From Wolbachia endosymbiont of Tyrophagus putrescentiae (GTDB taxonomy: Bacteria > Pseudomonadota > Alphaproteobacteria > Rickettsiales > Anaplasmataceae), in the NCBI GenBank assembly GCA_030441635.1, contig JAUEMM010000006.1, positions 1 through 64,000 on the forward strand: DNA of 64,000 nucleotides. The letters are read 5' to 3'. Made by a program: the position numbers and the translations under genes. The notes below the pieces were generated by a model. It did no database searches. It saw only the letters and a program-made list of their open reading frames with translations, and was not told the origin of the DNA. Positions within the stretch are counted from its first letter, which is position 1, and each line of letters starts with the position of its first letter. Shown in pieces: positions 8,639 through 17,102 of the stretch.

Positions 8639-9156
8639 TCTAACTCTTCGTTTTGTATTACACTTTTTTGGCCTTGTAACTTTATTTTTCTCAGTTCGTT
8701 TGCATCTGTTTCAGATCTTACAACATATACAGTAATTGGAACTATTACTTCACTGTGCAGTTCTATATTTACTTGGTAATCGCCTAGATTCTTAACACTA
8801 ATGCTATTAAAAGATAAACTGCGATGATCTACTGTATGCCCTTGCTGCAACAAAGCTTTTGCAATTTCGCGTGCTGTTACAGAACCAAAAATTCTTCCAT
8901 CTTCTGATGCTTGCTTTACTAACACCACAAATTGGTCATTTAGCACCGAAGCAAATTCCTTTGCTGAATTTAGCTTTTTTTTGTTTTCTTCTTCCAATAA
9001 TGAACGCTGCTCTTCTAACTTTATTAAGTTTTCTTTGGTTGCTCTTACAGCCTTCTTCTGTGGAAAAAGGAAATTACGTGCGTAACCTGGTTTAACTTTG
9101 ATAACTTCACCCGACTTACCTAAAGTCCTTATACTTTCCTTTAAAATTATTAACAT
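8635..9156 (-). CDS. rplI: 50S ribosomal protein L9
   Basis: The 173-residue protein begins MLIILKESIRTLGKSGEV and continues with the L9 signature GYARNFLFP, then a long charged helix and a C-terminal rRNA-binding domain. It is longer than the E. coli protein (149) mainly at the C-terminus. ATG 9156 is the natural start; a TTG two codons upstream is in frame but poorer. It lies between rpsR and purB, the classical S6-S18-L9 order. Confidence 0.95.
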   Translation of the reverse strand: MLIILKESIRTLGKSGEVIKVKPGYARNFLFPQKKAVRATKENLIKLEEQRSLLEEENKKKLNSAKEFASVLNDQFVVLVKQASEDGRIFGSVTAREIAKALLQQGHTVDHRSLSFNSISVKNLGDYQVNIELHSEVIVPITVYVVRSETDANELRKIKLQGQKSVIQNEELE

Positions 9157-9163
9157 AATCAAC

Positions 9164-9424
9164 CTAAACTTTTTTAGTACAATATGGTAAAATAGCTAAA
9201 AAGCGTGCCCTTATTATTGCATGACGTAGCTTTCTTTGTTTTTTTGCGCACACTCCTGTTAATCTACGCGGCAATATTCTACCGTAATCAGAAACAAATT
9301 TATGTAACAAATCTTTATTTTTGTAATCTATATCCTCTTCTGAGTACTCAGCGAGCGGACATACTCGCGGACGTCTAAAGCCAGTTCTATTGCTCACATA
9401 AGAATTATTATTGTGTCTCTTCAT
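9164..9424 (-). CDS. rpsR: 30S ribosomal protein S18
   Basis: The 86-residue protein contains [19 protein letters not shown] and the S18 core [22 protein letters not shown] 9424 is chosen because TTGAGG, which could be read as an upstream TTG start at 9439, is the ribosome binding site and overlaps the end of rpsF. S18 binds S6 on the ribosome platform, which matters here because S6 carries an insertion. Confidence 0.95.
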   Translation of the reverse strand: MKRHNNNSYVSNRTGFRRPRVCPLAEYSEEDIDYKNKDLLHKFVSDYGRILPRRLTGVCAKKQRKLRHAIIRARFLAILPYCTKKV

Positions 9425-9428
9425 AACT

Positions 9429-10184
9429 TTATTCCTCAACTTGTCTATTCATCATATAAGATTTACCTTCAAAAACCTTGTCTACCTGCACGGATAAATA
9501 GCGAATTAAGTTCTCATTAAGTTTCACCTTACGCACAAATTCATCCATAATGCTAGGTGTAGAACTTATACATAGAATGCAGTAGTGACCACTCTTCATC
9601 TTATTAATTGGATATGCAAAATCTAAAAGACCCCAATGTTCGTACTTTATTAAGCCTGACGCTTCAATGTTTTTTGAAAGCTTCTCGAGAATTTTGACTA
9701 ACCGAGTTGTGTCATCATCAAAGCTTTCTGCAATACTTTGAAAGCTTTTTAGCATATGTTCTGATATACTCTTCTTCAAAACGGCTACTGTATTATTAAT
9801 TAATGCACTTTTAGTCAAACCTGTTTCTGAAAGCTTCTGTGTTATTCCAAAATCCTTTAGTACATCTTTTAATTCATGGTCAATTTTTACTTTTATTTCC
9901 TTCAAGTTAGAAAGATCTTCTTCCAATTCAGTCCATAGAACTTTTACAACGTCTCCCAAGGCATCAGAGTAAACAATCAACATTTCTTGAATTGCTTTAG
10001 CACATGCTTCCAATTTTTGCTTTGCAGAATTATCATTTCCTTTTCCTATAAGGTGTTTAGCTTCTTGGAAAATAGCTTCTGCCTTAATATTTTTCAATAA
10101 AACAGCCAGCTCCTGTATTATTCCTTCCACTTCTTGCTGCAACAAACTTTGTTGTGCTATAAAAGTAAATTCATAAAGATTCAC
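9429..10184 (-). CDS. rpsF: 30S ribosomal protein S6 with a large internal insertion
   Basis: The ends match S6: residues 1-33 ([10 protein letters not shown] to LLKNI) form the first strand and helix, and residues about 174-251 include [13 protein letters not shown] and GHYCILCI. Between them lie about 140 residues not found in ordinary S6 (about 110-130 residues in total). The insertion is charged, rich in Lys, Glu and Leu, and looks helical. Removing it leaves about 112 residues, a normal S6. There is no internal stop or frameshift, so it is translated. The start is GTG at 10184 with GGAAG upstream. It follows dnaE by 33 bases and precedes rpsR. Confidence 0.9.
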   Translation of the reverse strand: MNLYEFTFIAQQSLLQQEVEGIIQELAVLLKNIKAEAIFQEAKHLIGKGNDNSAKQKLEACAKAIQEMLIVYSDALGDVVKVLWTELEEDLSNLKEIKVKIDHELKDVLKDFGITQKLSETGLTKSALINNTVAVLKKSISEHMLKSFQSIAESFDDDTTRLVKILEKLSKNIEASGLIKYEHWGLLDFAYPINKMKSGHYCILCISSTPSIMDEFVRKVKLNENLIRYLSVQVDKVFEGKSYMMNRQVEE

Positions 10185-10217
10185 TATTTCTTCCTTCTTT
10201 TATCACTAATAGGTAAA

Positions 10218-13200
10218 TTATATAAGGCTTTTTGATATAAGCAAGTCATTTGTATTAATTTCTATGTTTCTAATCCAAGTTAAGTTATTGATTCTGTCGA
10301 TGATGTTTGGGGTAATTAAATATGTATCCGGTAGCAACAAACTTATTTCTTGTTTTGCGAGAATTAACTTAAGCAGCACTTTAGTTTTGCCACTTTTTTT
10401 AAATGCCGAGCTCAATTCCACAGCGGCCTGTTGTGAATCTGCGTGATTAATTGTTAAAGTGAGGCCCTTTATGACAGAAGCCACTCCCTCTTCAAACTTA
10501 AATATATCTCTACCTGCTAATCTAGTTGTGTTCTCAGAAGTTTCGAATTCAATTATTACAAACGTTCCAGGAGAAAACAAATCTCTTTTTTCTTCTATGA
10601 TTTCATTATTATAGAATGCTACTTCAGAAACATTGTGAGGGTCAGAGAGGGTGATAATTATAAATCTTCCGCGATCTGAAGTTCTAACGCGTACATTTAA
10701 TATTACTCCTGCCGTTTTTGTTGTTTTACCTAGACCAATAAATCCAATGTTCAACTTCTCCAAAAGGCTCCTAAATTTTTCGAGTGGGTGGTTAGTCAAG
10801 TAAAACCCTAGAGAAAATAGTTCATGCTCCAACCTTTCTTCTTCATTGAAGTCTTCTATGTTTGCCAATTTTGGCTTTAATACATCAAGATTACTAAATA
10901 AAGTGGATTGGTTAGTTTGCTTACTTTTGTTTGCAAAATAAATCAGTGTATCTATAGATTCGTATAGCTGTTTTTTGTTTTTGTGTACACTATCGCAAGT
11001 TCCTGATTTTATAATGCTCTCTAGCGCTCTTTTGTTAATAACGTGACCAGAATTCTGAACGAATTCCCATATATCTTTATATGGACTTGAGCGTCCATTT
11101 ACTATTTCTTGTGCTATGGAAAAGCCGACATTTCTTAAAGCAGCAATACCATAACGGATACACTGATCCTCTATTGAAAATTCAGCTTGAGATTTATTTA
11201 TATCCGGAGGAAGAACAGTAATATTACTAAATTTTGCTGCATGATAAAATGTGTTCAATTTGTCTCTATCATCGATGTTCAAATTCATTAATGCTGTGAA
11301 GAATTCCAATGGGTAATTAGCTTTTAAATAGGCAGTTTGGTAAGATATCACTGCATACGCTGCAGCGTGGGATTTGTTAAATCCATAACCAGCAAATTTT
11401 GCAACTAGGTCAAAGATATAACTTGCTCTGTCATAATCGACACCGTTTTTTGTAGCACCACTAATGAAAAGTTCGCGTTGTTTATCCATTTCTTCCTTAA
11501 TTTTTTTACCCATAGCACGTCTCAATAGATCTGCTTCTGCAAGGCTATATCCAGAAAGAATACGCGCTATTTCCATTACTTGTTCTTGATAAATTATCAC
11601 ACCGAATGTTTCTTTCAGCACTTCTTCCAGTAGAGGATGGATATAATCTGGCTTTTCAAGACCGTGTTTTCTAGAGATGTAAGTTGGAATGTTGTCCATA
11701 GGACCTGGACGGTAAAGGGAAATCAAAGCAATGACATCTTCAATGCAGTCTGGCTTCAGCTTTATTAAAGCTTCTCTCATTCCTGAACTCTCAAGCTGGA
11801 ATACACCTATCGAATCTCCACGCGAAAGCATCTCATAAGTTGCATTGTCATCTAAAGGTAGAGAAGAAATATCAATTTTTTTTCCTTTACGGTTGATCAA
11901 GTTGCATACATGATTTATTAGGGTTAATGTTCCGAGGCCAAGAAAATCGAATTTTATCAATCCTGCTTTCTCAACGTACTTCATACTATATTGAGTAATC
12001 GGCAAAGCTGAATTCGGGTCGTGATACACAGGAACAAAATTTTCTAGCTGCTGGTCGCATATAACAATCCCTGCTGCATGTGTAGAGACATGTCGATATA
12101 TACCTTCAAGCCTGAGTGAAATATCAAGAAGCCTTGCTATTACTTCATCGCTATCGCGCTCCTTCTGCAGATTTTGGTCAAGTTCAATTGCTTGCGATAG
12201 AGTAACAGGATTGACTGGATTAAACGGTACCATCTTAGAGATCTTGTCGACTTGAGAGTAGGGCATTTGTAACACTCTGCCTACGTCGCGCAGCACTGCT
12301 CTTGCTTGTAACTTACCGAAAGTAATTATTTGAGCGACATAACCGTACTTTTTACGTACATAGTCAATGACCAAATCCCTTTTTTCCTGACAAAAGTCGA
12401 TATCAAAATCAGGCATTGAAATACGGTCGGGATTTAAAAATCTTTCAAATATTAACCCAAATTTTATTGGGTCGAGATCTGTAATTTGCAATGCCCAAGC
12501 TACAATTGATCCAGCACCTGATCCTCTTCCTGGGCCAACAGGAATACCATTTGCTTTGCTCCAGCATATGAAATCTGAAACTATCAAAAAGTAGCCAGAG
12601 TAGTTCATTGAAGTTATTACACTGAGTTCGTAATTTAGTCGGTTGTAGTATTGTTTAGGATCTATATCTGCTTTATTTGCAATACGTAACTCTAGCCCGG
12701 CAATTGCTTGTTCTTTCAACTCTTCACTTTCAGTTCTGTTTTCCCTACAGTGAAATTTAGGTAAAATAGGTTGTCTGCTTCTTGGCATATAAGAACATCT
12801 TTGAGCAATCACTAGAGTGTTGTGAATTGCTTCAGGAATATCGCTGAATAGTTCTTTCATTTCTTCTACAGACTTGAAGTAATGTTCAGTGGTTGATTTC
12901 TTTCTGTTGTCTTCTAGAGCATAACTTCCTTCAGATATGCACGTTAATATGTCGTGGGCTTCATGGTCAGATCTGTTTGCAAAAAAGACATCATTTGTTG
13001 CAACGAGAGGAATGTTGTGCTGGTAAGCAAAATTTATAAGAACTTCTTCTAATTCCGACTCTTCAGGACGTTGCAATTCAATATACACGCGATTATCAAA
13101 AGTTGATATTAATCTATCGATCGTTTCTTTATCTTCTCTAAGCAATAGGTGTGATAATATCCCGCCGGTCAAAACGATTAAGCCTGTGTTGAAGTTTAAT

Positions 13201-13544
13201 AATTCATCAAAATCAATATAGGGAGTATCACTACTGCTTTCACGCTTTCTGAAAGATTCACTTACCAAGCTGACTAAATTGTTATACCCTTTTTCATCTT
13301 TTGCGATCAACAATACAGGTAGATTTTGTTCTAAATGCTTCACTATGATATTACATCCTATTATTGGCTGTACTCCTCTATTTGCTGCATGCTCTGCAAA
13401 TTCGAGTGAACCAAACAAATTGCCTGAATCAGTTATAGCAACTGCTGGCATTTTATTTTTTAAGCAGAGGTCTATCAATTCTTCAATTTTGACGGAACTT
13501 TCAAGCAATGAATAAACGCTACGTACACGCAAATGTATGAACAT
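10218..13544 (-). CDS. dnaE: DNA polymerase III subunit alpha
   Basis: The replicative polymerase of 1108 residues. The N-terminal PHP domain starts FIHLRVRSVYSLLESS; one of the metal-binding histidines of active PHP domains is replaced (HLRVRS), so this domain is probably inactive, as in E. coli. The catalytic motif PDFDIDF has aspartates at about 379, 381 and 383, preceded by GPGRGSGAGS. The HhH region and an OB fold follow, ending near residue 1000. Proofreading comes from DnaQ, encoded at 32638. The gene appears to lead a transcript with rpsF-rpsR-rplI-purB and the tRNA. Confidence 0.97.
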   Translation of the reverse strand: MFIHLRVRSVYSLLESSVKIEELIDLCLKNKMPAVAITDSGNLFGSLEFAEHAANRGVQPIIGCNIIVKHLEQNLPVLLIAKDEKGYNNLVSLVSESFRKRESSSDTPYIDFDELLNFNTGLIVLTGGILSHLLLREDKETIDRLISTFDNRVYIELQRPEESELEEVLINFAYQHNIPLVATNDVFFANRSDHEAHDILTCISEGSYALEDNRKKSTTEHYFKSVEEMKELFSDIPEAIHNTLVIAQRCSYMPRSRQPILPKFHCRENRTESEELKEQAIAGLELRIANKADIDPKQYYNRLNYELSVITSMNYSGYFLIVSDFICWSKANGIPVGPGRGSGAGSIVAWALQITDLDPIKFGLIFERFLNPDRISMPDFDIDFCQEKRDLVIDYVRKKYGYVAQIITFGKLQARAVLRDVGRVLQMPYSQVDKISKMVPFNPVNPVTLSQAIELDQNLQKERDSDEVIARLLDISLRLEGIYRHVSTHAAGIVICDQQLENFVPVYHDPNSALPITQYSMKYVEKAGLIKFDFLGLGTLTLINHVCNLINRKGKKIDISSLPLDDNATYEMLSRGDSIGVFQLESSGMREALIKLKPDCIEDVIALISLYRPGPMDNIPTYISRKHGLEKPDYIHPLLEEVLKETFGVIIYQEQVMEIARILSGYSLAEADLLRRAMGKKIKEEMDKQRELFISGATKNGVDYDRASYIFDLVAKFAGYGFNKSHAAAYAVISYQTAYLKANYPLEFFTALMNLNIDDRDKLNTFYHAAKFSNITVLPPDINKSQAEFSIEDQCIRYGIAALRNVGFSIAQEIVNGRSSPYKDIWEFVQNSGHVINKRALESIIKSGTCDSVHKNKKQLYESIDTLIYFANKSKQTNQSTLFSNLDVLKPKLANIEDFNEEERLEHELFSLGFYLTNHPLEKFRSLLEKLNIGFIGLGKTTKTAGVILNVRVRTSDRGRFIIITLSDPHNVSEVAFYNNEIIEEKRDLFSPGTFVIIEFETSENTTRLAGRDIFKFEEGVASVIKGLTLTINHADSQQAAVELSSAFKKSGKTKVLLKLILAKQEISLLLPDTYLITPNIIDRINNLTWIRNIEINTNDLLISKSLI

Positions 13545-13696
13545 GAGAGATTCTAAATAGGCTACTAGAGAATAACATTAATTTGTATAGTTTTATATTA
13601 TCTTCTTTCACTATGTAAATTGTATAGAAAACTTTTTGCTAAGAATGTGTAAAGGAAACACGTAACACTTTTCTTCTATATATTTAAAAGAATATG

Positions 13697-13735
13697 TTAA
13701 CATAAAATTAATAATGTTAATGTTATTATTATAAT
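13697..13735 (+). promoter_or_regulatory. putative CtrA-dependent promoter of the Ser-rich gene at 13757
   Basis: TTAA-CATAAAA-TTAA (13697-13711) is an exact CtrA-type box. Its second half-site ends 18 bases before a perfect TATAAT (13730-13735), so it sits where the -35 should be, and no good TTGACA is present. This is the layout of CtrA-activated promoters in Caulobacter. The trcR promoter at 28730 has the same spacing. The region is very AT-rich, so chance is possible. Confidence 0.4.
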
Positions 13736-13756
13736 AATTAACGGTTCGAGGTAAAA

Positions 13757-14926
13757 ATGATTACAAAACAGGAACAAGAACAAAGTGCTTTTGTTCAGCA
13801 GCAAAATGTTAATTTATCTGAAATAGTACCAATTCGTGTAAAAAGCAAGAGTGGTCATACAATAGAGAATGGCAGTAATGTGTATGGTAATACAAAATCA
13901 CTATCGACTTTTCAAAAATCTGGAGTAGCCCCTCCTATGCTTCCTAAGTCGGAGAAAGTCAAAAAATTTGCTGCAGAAATGTTGAAAGAGCAACAAAGCC
14001 AAAAGAATGCACAATCTACTATTTCAACAACACAACGATTTTCTGAGTCTGCTGTGAAAGAACAGCTTGGTTTGTCGCAAGATACGCCAGTTCAGCAAAA
14101 AAAGGTAGCTCCTCCTGTGCCTTTTAAATCGGAAGAAACTAAGAGGAGAGGTGCAGAAATACTGGCAGAACGACAAAGCCAAAAGAATGTACAATCTACT
14201 ATTTCAACAACACAACGGTTTTCTGGGTCTGCTGCGATTGCTCAGCTTATACTACGACAAAAAAGTACATCTAATCAGAATGGTACTAGTAGCAGGCATC
14301 GTCATGATTCATCCGATAGTGGTATATCTTCAGGTACAGAAAGTTCTATAACTTCTAACTTGTTAAAAACGTTCGGTCCAACCATGAGGAAGATTATGAA
14401 TGAACAAACTCCAATTGGAATAAAAAGGAGTAATAGTGTGCAGTTATCCAATGCTCCTGCTAATAACAGCATAAGGAGAAGTAATAGCTTGCCGAAGGAA
14501 TTAACAGCTAGCACTTCAAATAAAGTAGAGAGAAGTAATAGTATGCAGTTTATACAATTGTCCAATGGGAGGCGTTCTCCTGTGAGCGGTGGCATAAATA
14601 GAAGTAATAGCTTGCCTGAGGGATTAACAGCTAGCGCTTCAAATAAAGTAGAGAGAAGTAATAGTATGCAGTTTATACAATTGTCCAATGGGAGGCGTTC
14701 TCCTGTGAGCGGTGGCATAAATAGAAGTGATAGTCTGCCGAATATATTAGAGAGCACTCCAAAAAATATTACTGTTTGTTCTATTACTAGGGGCAGGGCT
14801 AACAGTACTGATCGTATTGATGCTTCGAGTAGGAGCACACCATCATCTAAAGTTGACATTAATAAAGGTAGTGTAAAAGAACTGATCAAAAAGTTTGATA
14901 GCCCCAACAATGTACGGGGAAGATAA
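13757..14926 (+). CDS. unknown Ser-rich repeat protein with 14-3-3-like motifs
   Basis: This 389-residue hydrophilic protein matches no family I recognise. It has no signal peptide or membrane helix and looks disordered. Residues 57-168 hold two copies of a 60-residue repeat with VAPPxxPKSE-type proline segments and QSTISTTQRFS. Residues 240-330 hold a 41-residue tandem repeat. The repeats carry RSNSLP, RSNSLP and RSDSLP (candidate phosphoserines S244, S285, S326), which fit the eukaryotic mode-1 14-3-3 motif RSxSxP, plus RSNS at S227, S262 and S303. DSGISS at 187-192 fits the beta-TrCP degron pattern. The ATG has a GAGG site six bases upstream. A secreted effector is inferred, not shown. Confidence 0.8.
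   Translation: MITKQEQEQSAFVQQQNVNLSEIVPIRVKSKSGHTIENGSNVYGNTKSLSTFQKSGVAPPMLPKSEKVKKFAAEMLKEQQSQKNAQSTISTTQRFSESAVKEQLGLSQDTPVQQKKVAPPVPFKSEETKRRGAEILAERQSQKNVQSTISTTQRFSGSAAIAQLILRQKSTSNQNGTSSRHRHDSSDSGISSGTESSITSNLLKTFGPTMRKIMNEQTPIGIKRSNSVQLSNAPANNSIRRSNSLPKELTASTSNKVERSNSMQFIQLSNGRRSPVSGGINRSNSLPEGLTASASNKVERSNSMQFIQLSNGRRSPVSGGINRSDSLPNILESTPKNITVCSITRGRANSTDRIDASSRSTPSSKVDINKGSVKELIKKFDSPNNVRGR
13925..14262. repeat. 180-bp tandem repeat within the Ser-rich gene
   Basis: Two adjacent copies (13925-14104, 14105-about 14262) share the 20-base core ACAATCTACTATTTCAACAA at 14011 and 14191, exactly 180 bases apart. The period is a multiple of three and preserves the frame. Confidence 0.85.
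14476..14736. repeat. 123-bp tandem repeat within the Ser-rich gene
   Basis: Two near-identical 123-base units (41 codons) followed by a partial third. Each unit encodes an RSNSLP or RSDSLP motif and an ERSNSMQ motif. Differences between the copies are few, which points to recent duplication or ongoing homogenisation, and repeat number may vary among strains. Confidence 0.9.
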
Positions 14927-14955
14927 TTCTAAGGGGATGAATAGTTGATTGCCAT

Positions 14956-16350
14956 CTATACCTCGGTACCGCCGACTGTTATGGAGTCAATTTTCAGTGT
15001 TGGCTGCCCAACTCCAACAGGAACATTTTGTCCATCTTTGGAGCATGTGCCAACACCTGGATCTAACTTTAAATCATTCCCAATCATAGATACTTTTTTC
15101 AACACTGTTGGGCCGTCACCAATTAAAGTTGCTCCTTTGACTGGCTGCGTGATTTTGCCATTTTCTATTAGATAAGCCTCTGAAGAGGAAAAAACAAATT
15201 TACCAGACGTTATGTCAACTTGTCCACCACCAAAATTTACAGCGTATATACCTTTTTTGACGCTGGATATTATTTCTTCAGGTGTATGCTGACCTGGTAG
15301 CATATATGTATTTGTCATGCGTGGCATAACAACCTCTTTATAGCTCTCCCTTCTTCCGTTACCAGTTGGATTCACACCCATAAGTTTGGCGTTCATGGAA
15401 TCCTGCATATAACCTTTTAAAATCCCATCTTCTATTAGAACATTATAACCAGAAGGGTTGCCTTCGTCATCTATGCTAATGGACCCACGTCGGTTAGGTA
15501 GAGTACCATCATCAACCACCGTTATACCTTTAGCAGCTATTTGTTTGCCTATAGAATTTGAAAATGCTGAAATTTCTTTACGATTGAAATCTCCTTCTAA
15601 ACCATGACCGATTGCTTCGTGTAGCAATACTCCTGGCCACCCTGAGCCTAAAATTACGGTCATCTCTCCGGCTGGACTTGGGACTGCGTCAAGATTTATC
15701 AACGCTTGTGCTAATGCTTGGTCTGCAATTTTCTTCCACTCATTTTCAACAATAAATTCATTATAAGAATTTCTTCCTCCGTGTCCTGCAGAGCCTTTTT
15801 CAGTACGGCCATTTCTTTCCAGGATTACTAATACATTGAAGCGTACTAGAGGTCTCACATCGTTCAGTACGCAATCGTTTCTTACTATCTGTACAGCTTG
15901 CCATTCTCCACTCAGAGTAATTTTTACCTGTTTGACATTGCTATTCTTGGAGCGTACATATTCATTAACTTCGTTAAGCAGCTTAATTTTTTCATTTAAG
16001 CCTATTTCTTTGATTGGATTGATTGCTGGATAAAGACTATTCGCTTCTTTTGTCAGATGTACTAGGCTATTCTTGTTTAAAGATGCTGAGCTTTTTACTA
16101 TGGAAGCTGCATTGCTAAGTTCCTTTTCACTTATCTCTGAAGAACAAACGAAGGATACACTATCACCACAAAAAGATCTTAAACCGAAGCCTTTTCTTGT
16201 ATTTAAATCTACATGTTTTAAAATATTATCATCGAAGAGTAGGGATTCTGATTGACAAAACTCTAGGAATAGTTCACCACCATCGCTGCCGTGCAAAGCG
16301 TCATTTACTATTCTATGTACGTTATTAATGTTTTGAGCAAAATCTATCAT
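14956..16350 (-). CDS. tldD: metalloprotease TldD
   Basis: TldD is the zinc-dependent subunit of the TldD/TldE protease, which acts on small peptides and antitoxins in other bacteria. The 464-residue protein carries HEAIGH (H244 and H249), followed by GLEGD and a Gly-rich region, as in the family. TldE (PmbA) is not in this window. The start ATG is at 16350, upstream of which lies a TTAA-N7-TTAA sequence (16358-16372). It converges with the Ser-rich gene, 29 bases separating the ends. Confidence 0.93.
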   Translation of the reverse strand: MIDFAQNINNVHRIVNDALHGSDGGELFLEFCQSESLLFDDNILKHVDLNTRKGFGLRSFCGDSVSFVCSSEISEKELSNAASIVKSSASLNKNSLVHLTKEANSLYPAINPIKEIGLNEKIKLLNEVNEYVRSKNSNVKQVKITLSGEWQAVQIVRNDCVLNDVRPLVRFNVLVILERNGRTEKGSAGHGGRNSYNEFIVENEWKKIADQALAQALINLDAVPSPAGEMTVILGSGWPGVLLHEAIGHGLEGDFNRKEISAFSNSIGKQIAAKGITVVDDGTLPNRRGSISIDDEGNPSGYNVLIEDGILKGYMQDSMNAKLMGVNPTGNGRRESYKEVVMPRMTNTYMLPGQHTPEEIISSVKKGIYAVNFGGGQVDITSGKFVFSSSEAYLIENGKITQPVKGATLIGDGPTVLKKVSMIGNDLKLDPGVGTCSKDGQNVPVGVGQPTLKIDSITVGGTEV

Positions 16351-16357
16351 TTCTAGT

Positions 16358-16372
16358 TTAAAAATTACTTAA
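16358..16372. promoter_or_regulatory. TTAA-N7-TTAA sequence between tldD and tRNA-Leu
   Basis: TTAA-AAATTAC-TTAA matches the CtrA consensus and lies 8 bases before the tldD start and 39 bases before tRNA-Leu. I see no clear -10 at the right distance for tldD. It could be a chance occurrence. Confidence 0.2.
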
Positions 16373-16410
16373 GTATATTATTGAATTTTGGTATAGTAAA
16401 CTATAAAAAG

Positions 16411-16494
16411 GCCCGAGTGGCGGAATGGTAGACGCGCTAGCTTCAGGTGCTAGTAACTTTTTAGGTTGTGGAAGTTCAAGTCTTCTCTCGGGCA
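16411..16494 (+). tRNA. tRNA-Leu (CAG)
   Basis: An 84-base class II tRNA with acceptor GCCCGAG/CTCGGGC and discriminator A at 16494. The anticodon loop TTCAGGT lies between GCTAGC and GCTAGT, giving anticodon CAG. The variable arm (about TAACTTTTTAGGTTG) is long, as expected for Leu. The T loop is TTCAAGT. CCA is not encoded. Confidence 0.95.
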
Positions 16495-16557
16495 CTCTAG
16501 AATTTGTAAAATTAATCAATGTATGTTATTATACATTAGTGATAATTATATTGTGTC

Positions 16558-17082
16558 ATGGTAAAGGATGGGTTGATTTACAGAAAAAGAGTACGCACTT
16601 ACTCGAAGCGTCTTGTCACTATACTATCTATTGTGCTTGGGCTTGGGTATATAATTTTGGATGTAATGAATTTTAATCTATGTTTTGCTGTTGCAGGAAT
16701 TATACTCAGTGCAATTTCATTTGGATTAAATCTATGGTCGTTGAATGATCATAAGAAAAAGCAAGAACTAAATAAAGAATTTGCTATCAAGGAAAACAAA
16801 CTGGATATCAGAAACAAATCAGTCAAAATAAGTTTAGATATGTTATCTAGCAGTGCATTTTTTATGGGTGGAGTTCTATCTGCATTGATGACAATTTTTA
16901 TACTGCCTATAGATCACTCAATTCCAGCGACTTGTTTTACTATCGGTTACCTGGTGATAACATTAAATATCGTTATGGGATTGGGTAAATGGTTAGGTAG
17001 CACTAAGCTAGATGATACTAAAGTCGAAACGACTTCTGGAAAAGATCATTTGTTAGAGAAGGAGAGTGTTACTGTTTGGTAA
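16558..17082 (+). CDS. unknown integral membrane protein
   Basis: A 174-residue protein with a basic N-terminus and four predicted helices: about 20-38, 42-62, 97-117 and 126-146. A charged stretch (about 66-92) lies between the two hairpins. No family is recognised. It sits between tRNA-Leu and a convergent Ser-rich gene, and its stop codon lies within a strong hairpin that probably ends transcription. The two-hairpin layout resembles many small Wolbachia membrane proteins of unknown role. No signal peptide distinct from the first helix is visible. Confidence 0.75.
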   Translation: MVKDGLIYRKRVRTYSKRLVTILSIVLGLGYIILDVMNFNLCFAVAGIILSAISFGLNLWSLNDHKKKQELNKEFAIKENKLDIRNKSVKISLDMLSSSAFFMGGVLSALMTIFILPIDHSIPATCFTIGYLVITLNIVMGLGKWLGSTKLDDTKVETTSGKDHLLEKESVTVW

Positions 17083-17088
17083 CACTCT
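17063..17088. terminator. hairpin terminator between convergent genes
   Basis: A perfect ten-base-pair stem AGAGTGTTAC / GTAACACTCT with loop TGTTTG. It includes the stop codon of the membrane protein gene (17080-17082). The T-run after it is short (TTTG), so efficiency is uncertain. It could serve both converging genes. Confidence 0.6.
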
Positions 17089-17102
17089 TTGTAAGGAACA
17101 GC

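Noticed and set aside
9425..9439. TTG start for rpsR five codons upstream
   Set aside because: The TTG is part of the TTGAGG ribosome binding site of ATG 9424, and it would overlap the end of rpsF. The same applies to 18635.
14476..14736. CRISPR-like direct repeats
   Set aside because: The units are long (123 bases), contiguous without spacers, and in frame within a coding region.
14302..14910. 202-residue minus-strand frame antisense to the Ser-rich repeats
   Set aside because: It is an artefact of the repeat composition: Leu-rich, no ribosome binding site, and its repeats mirror those of the real gene.
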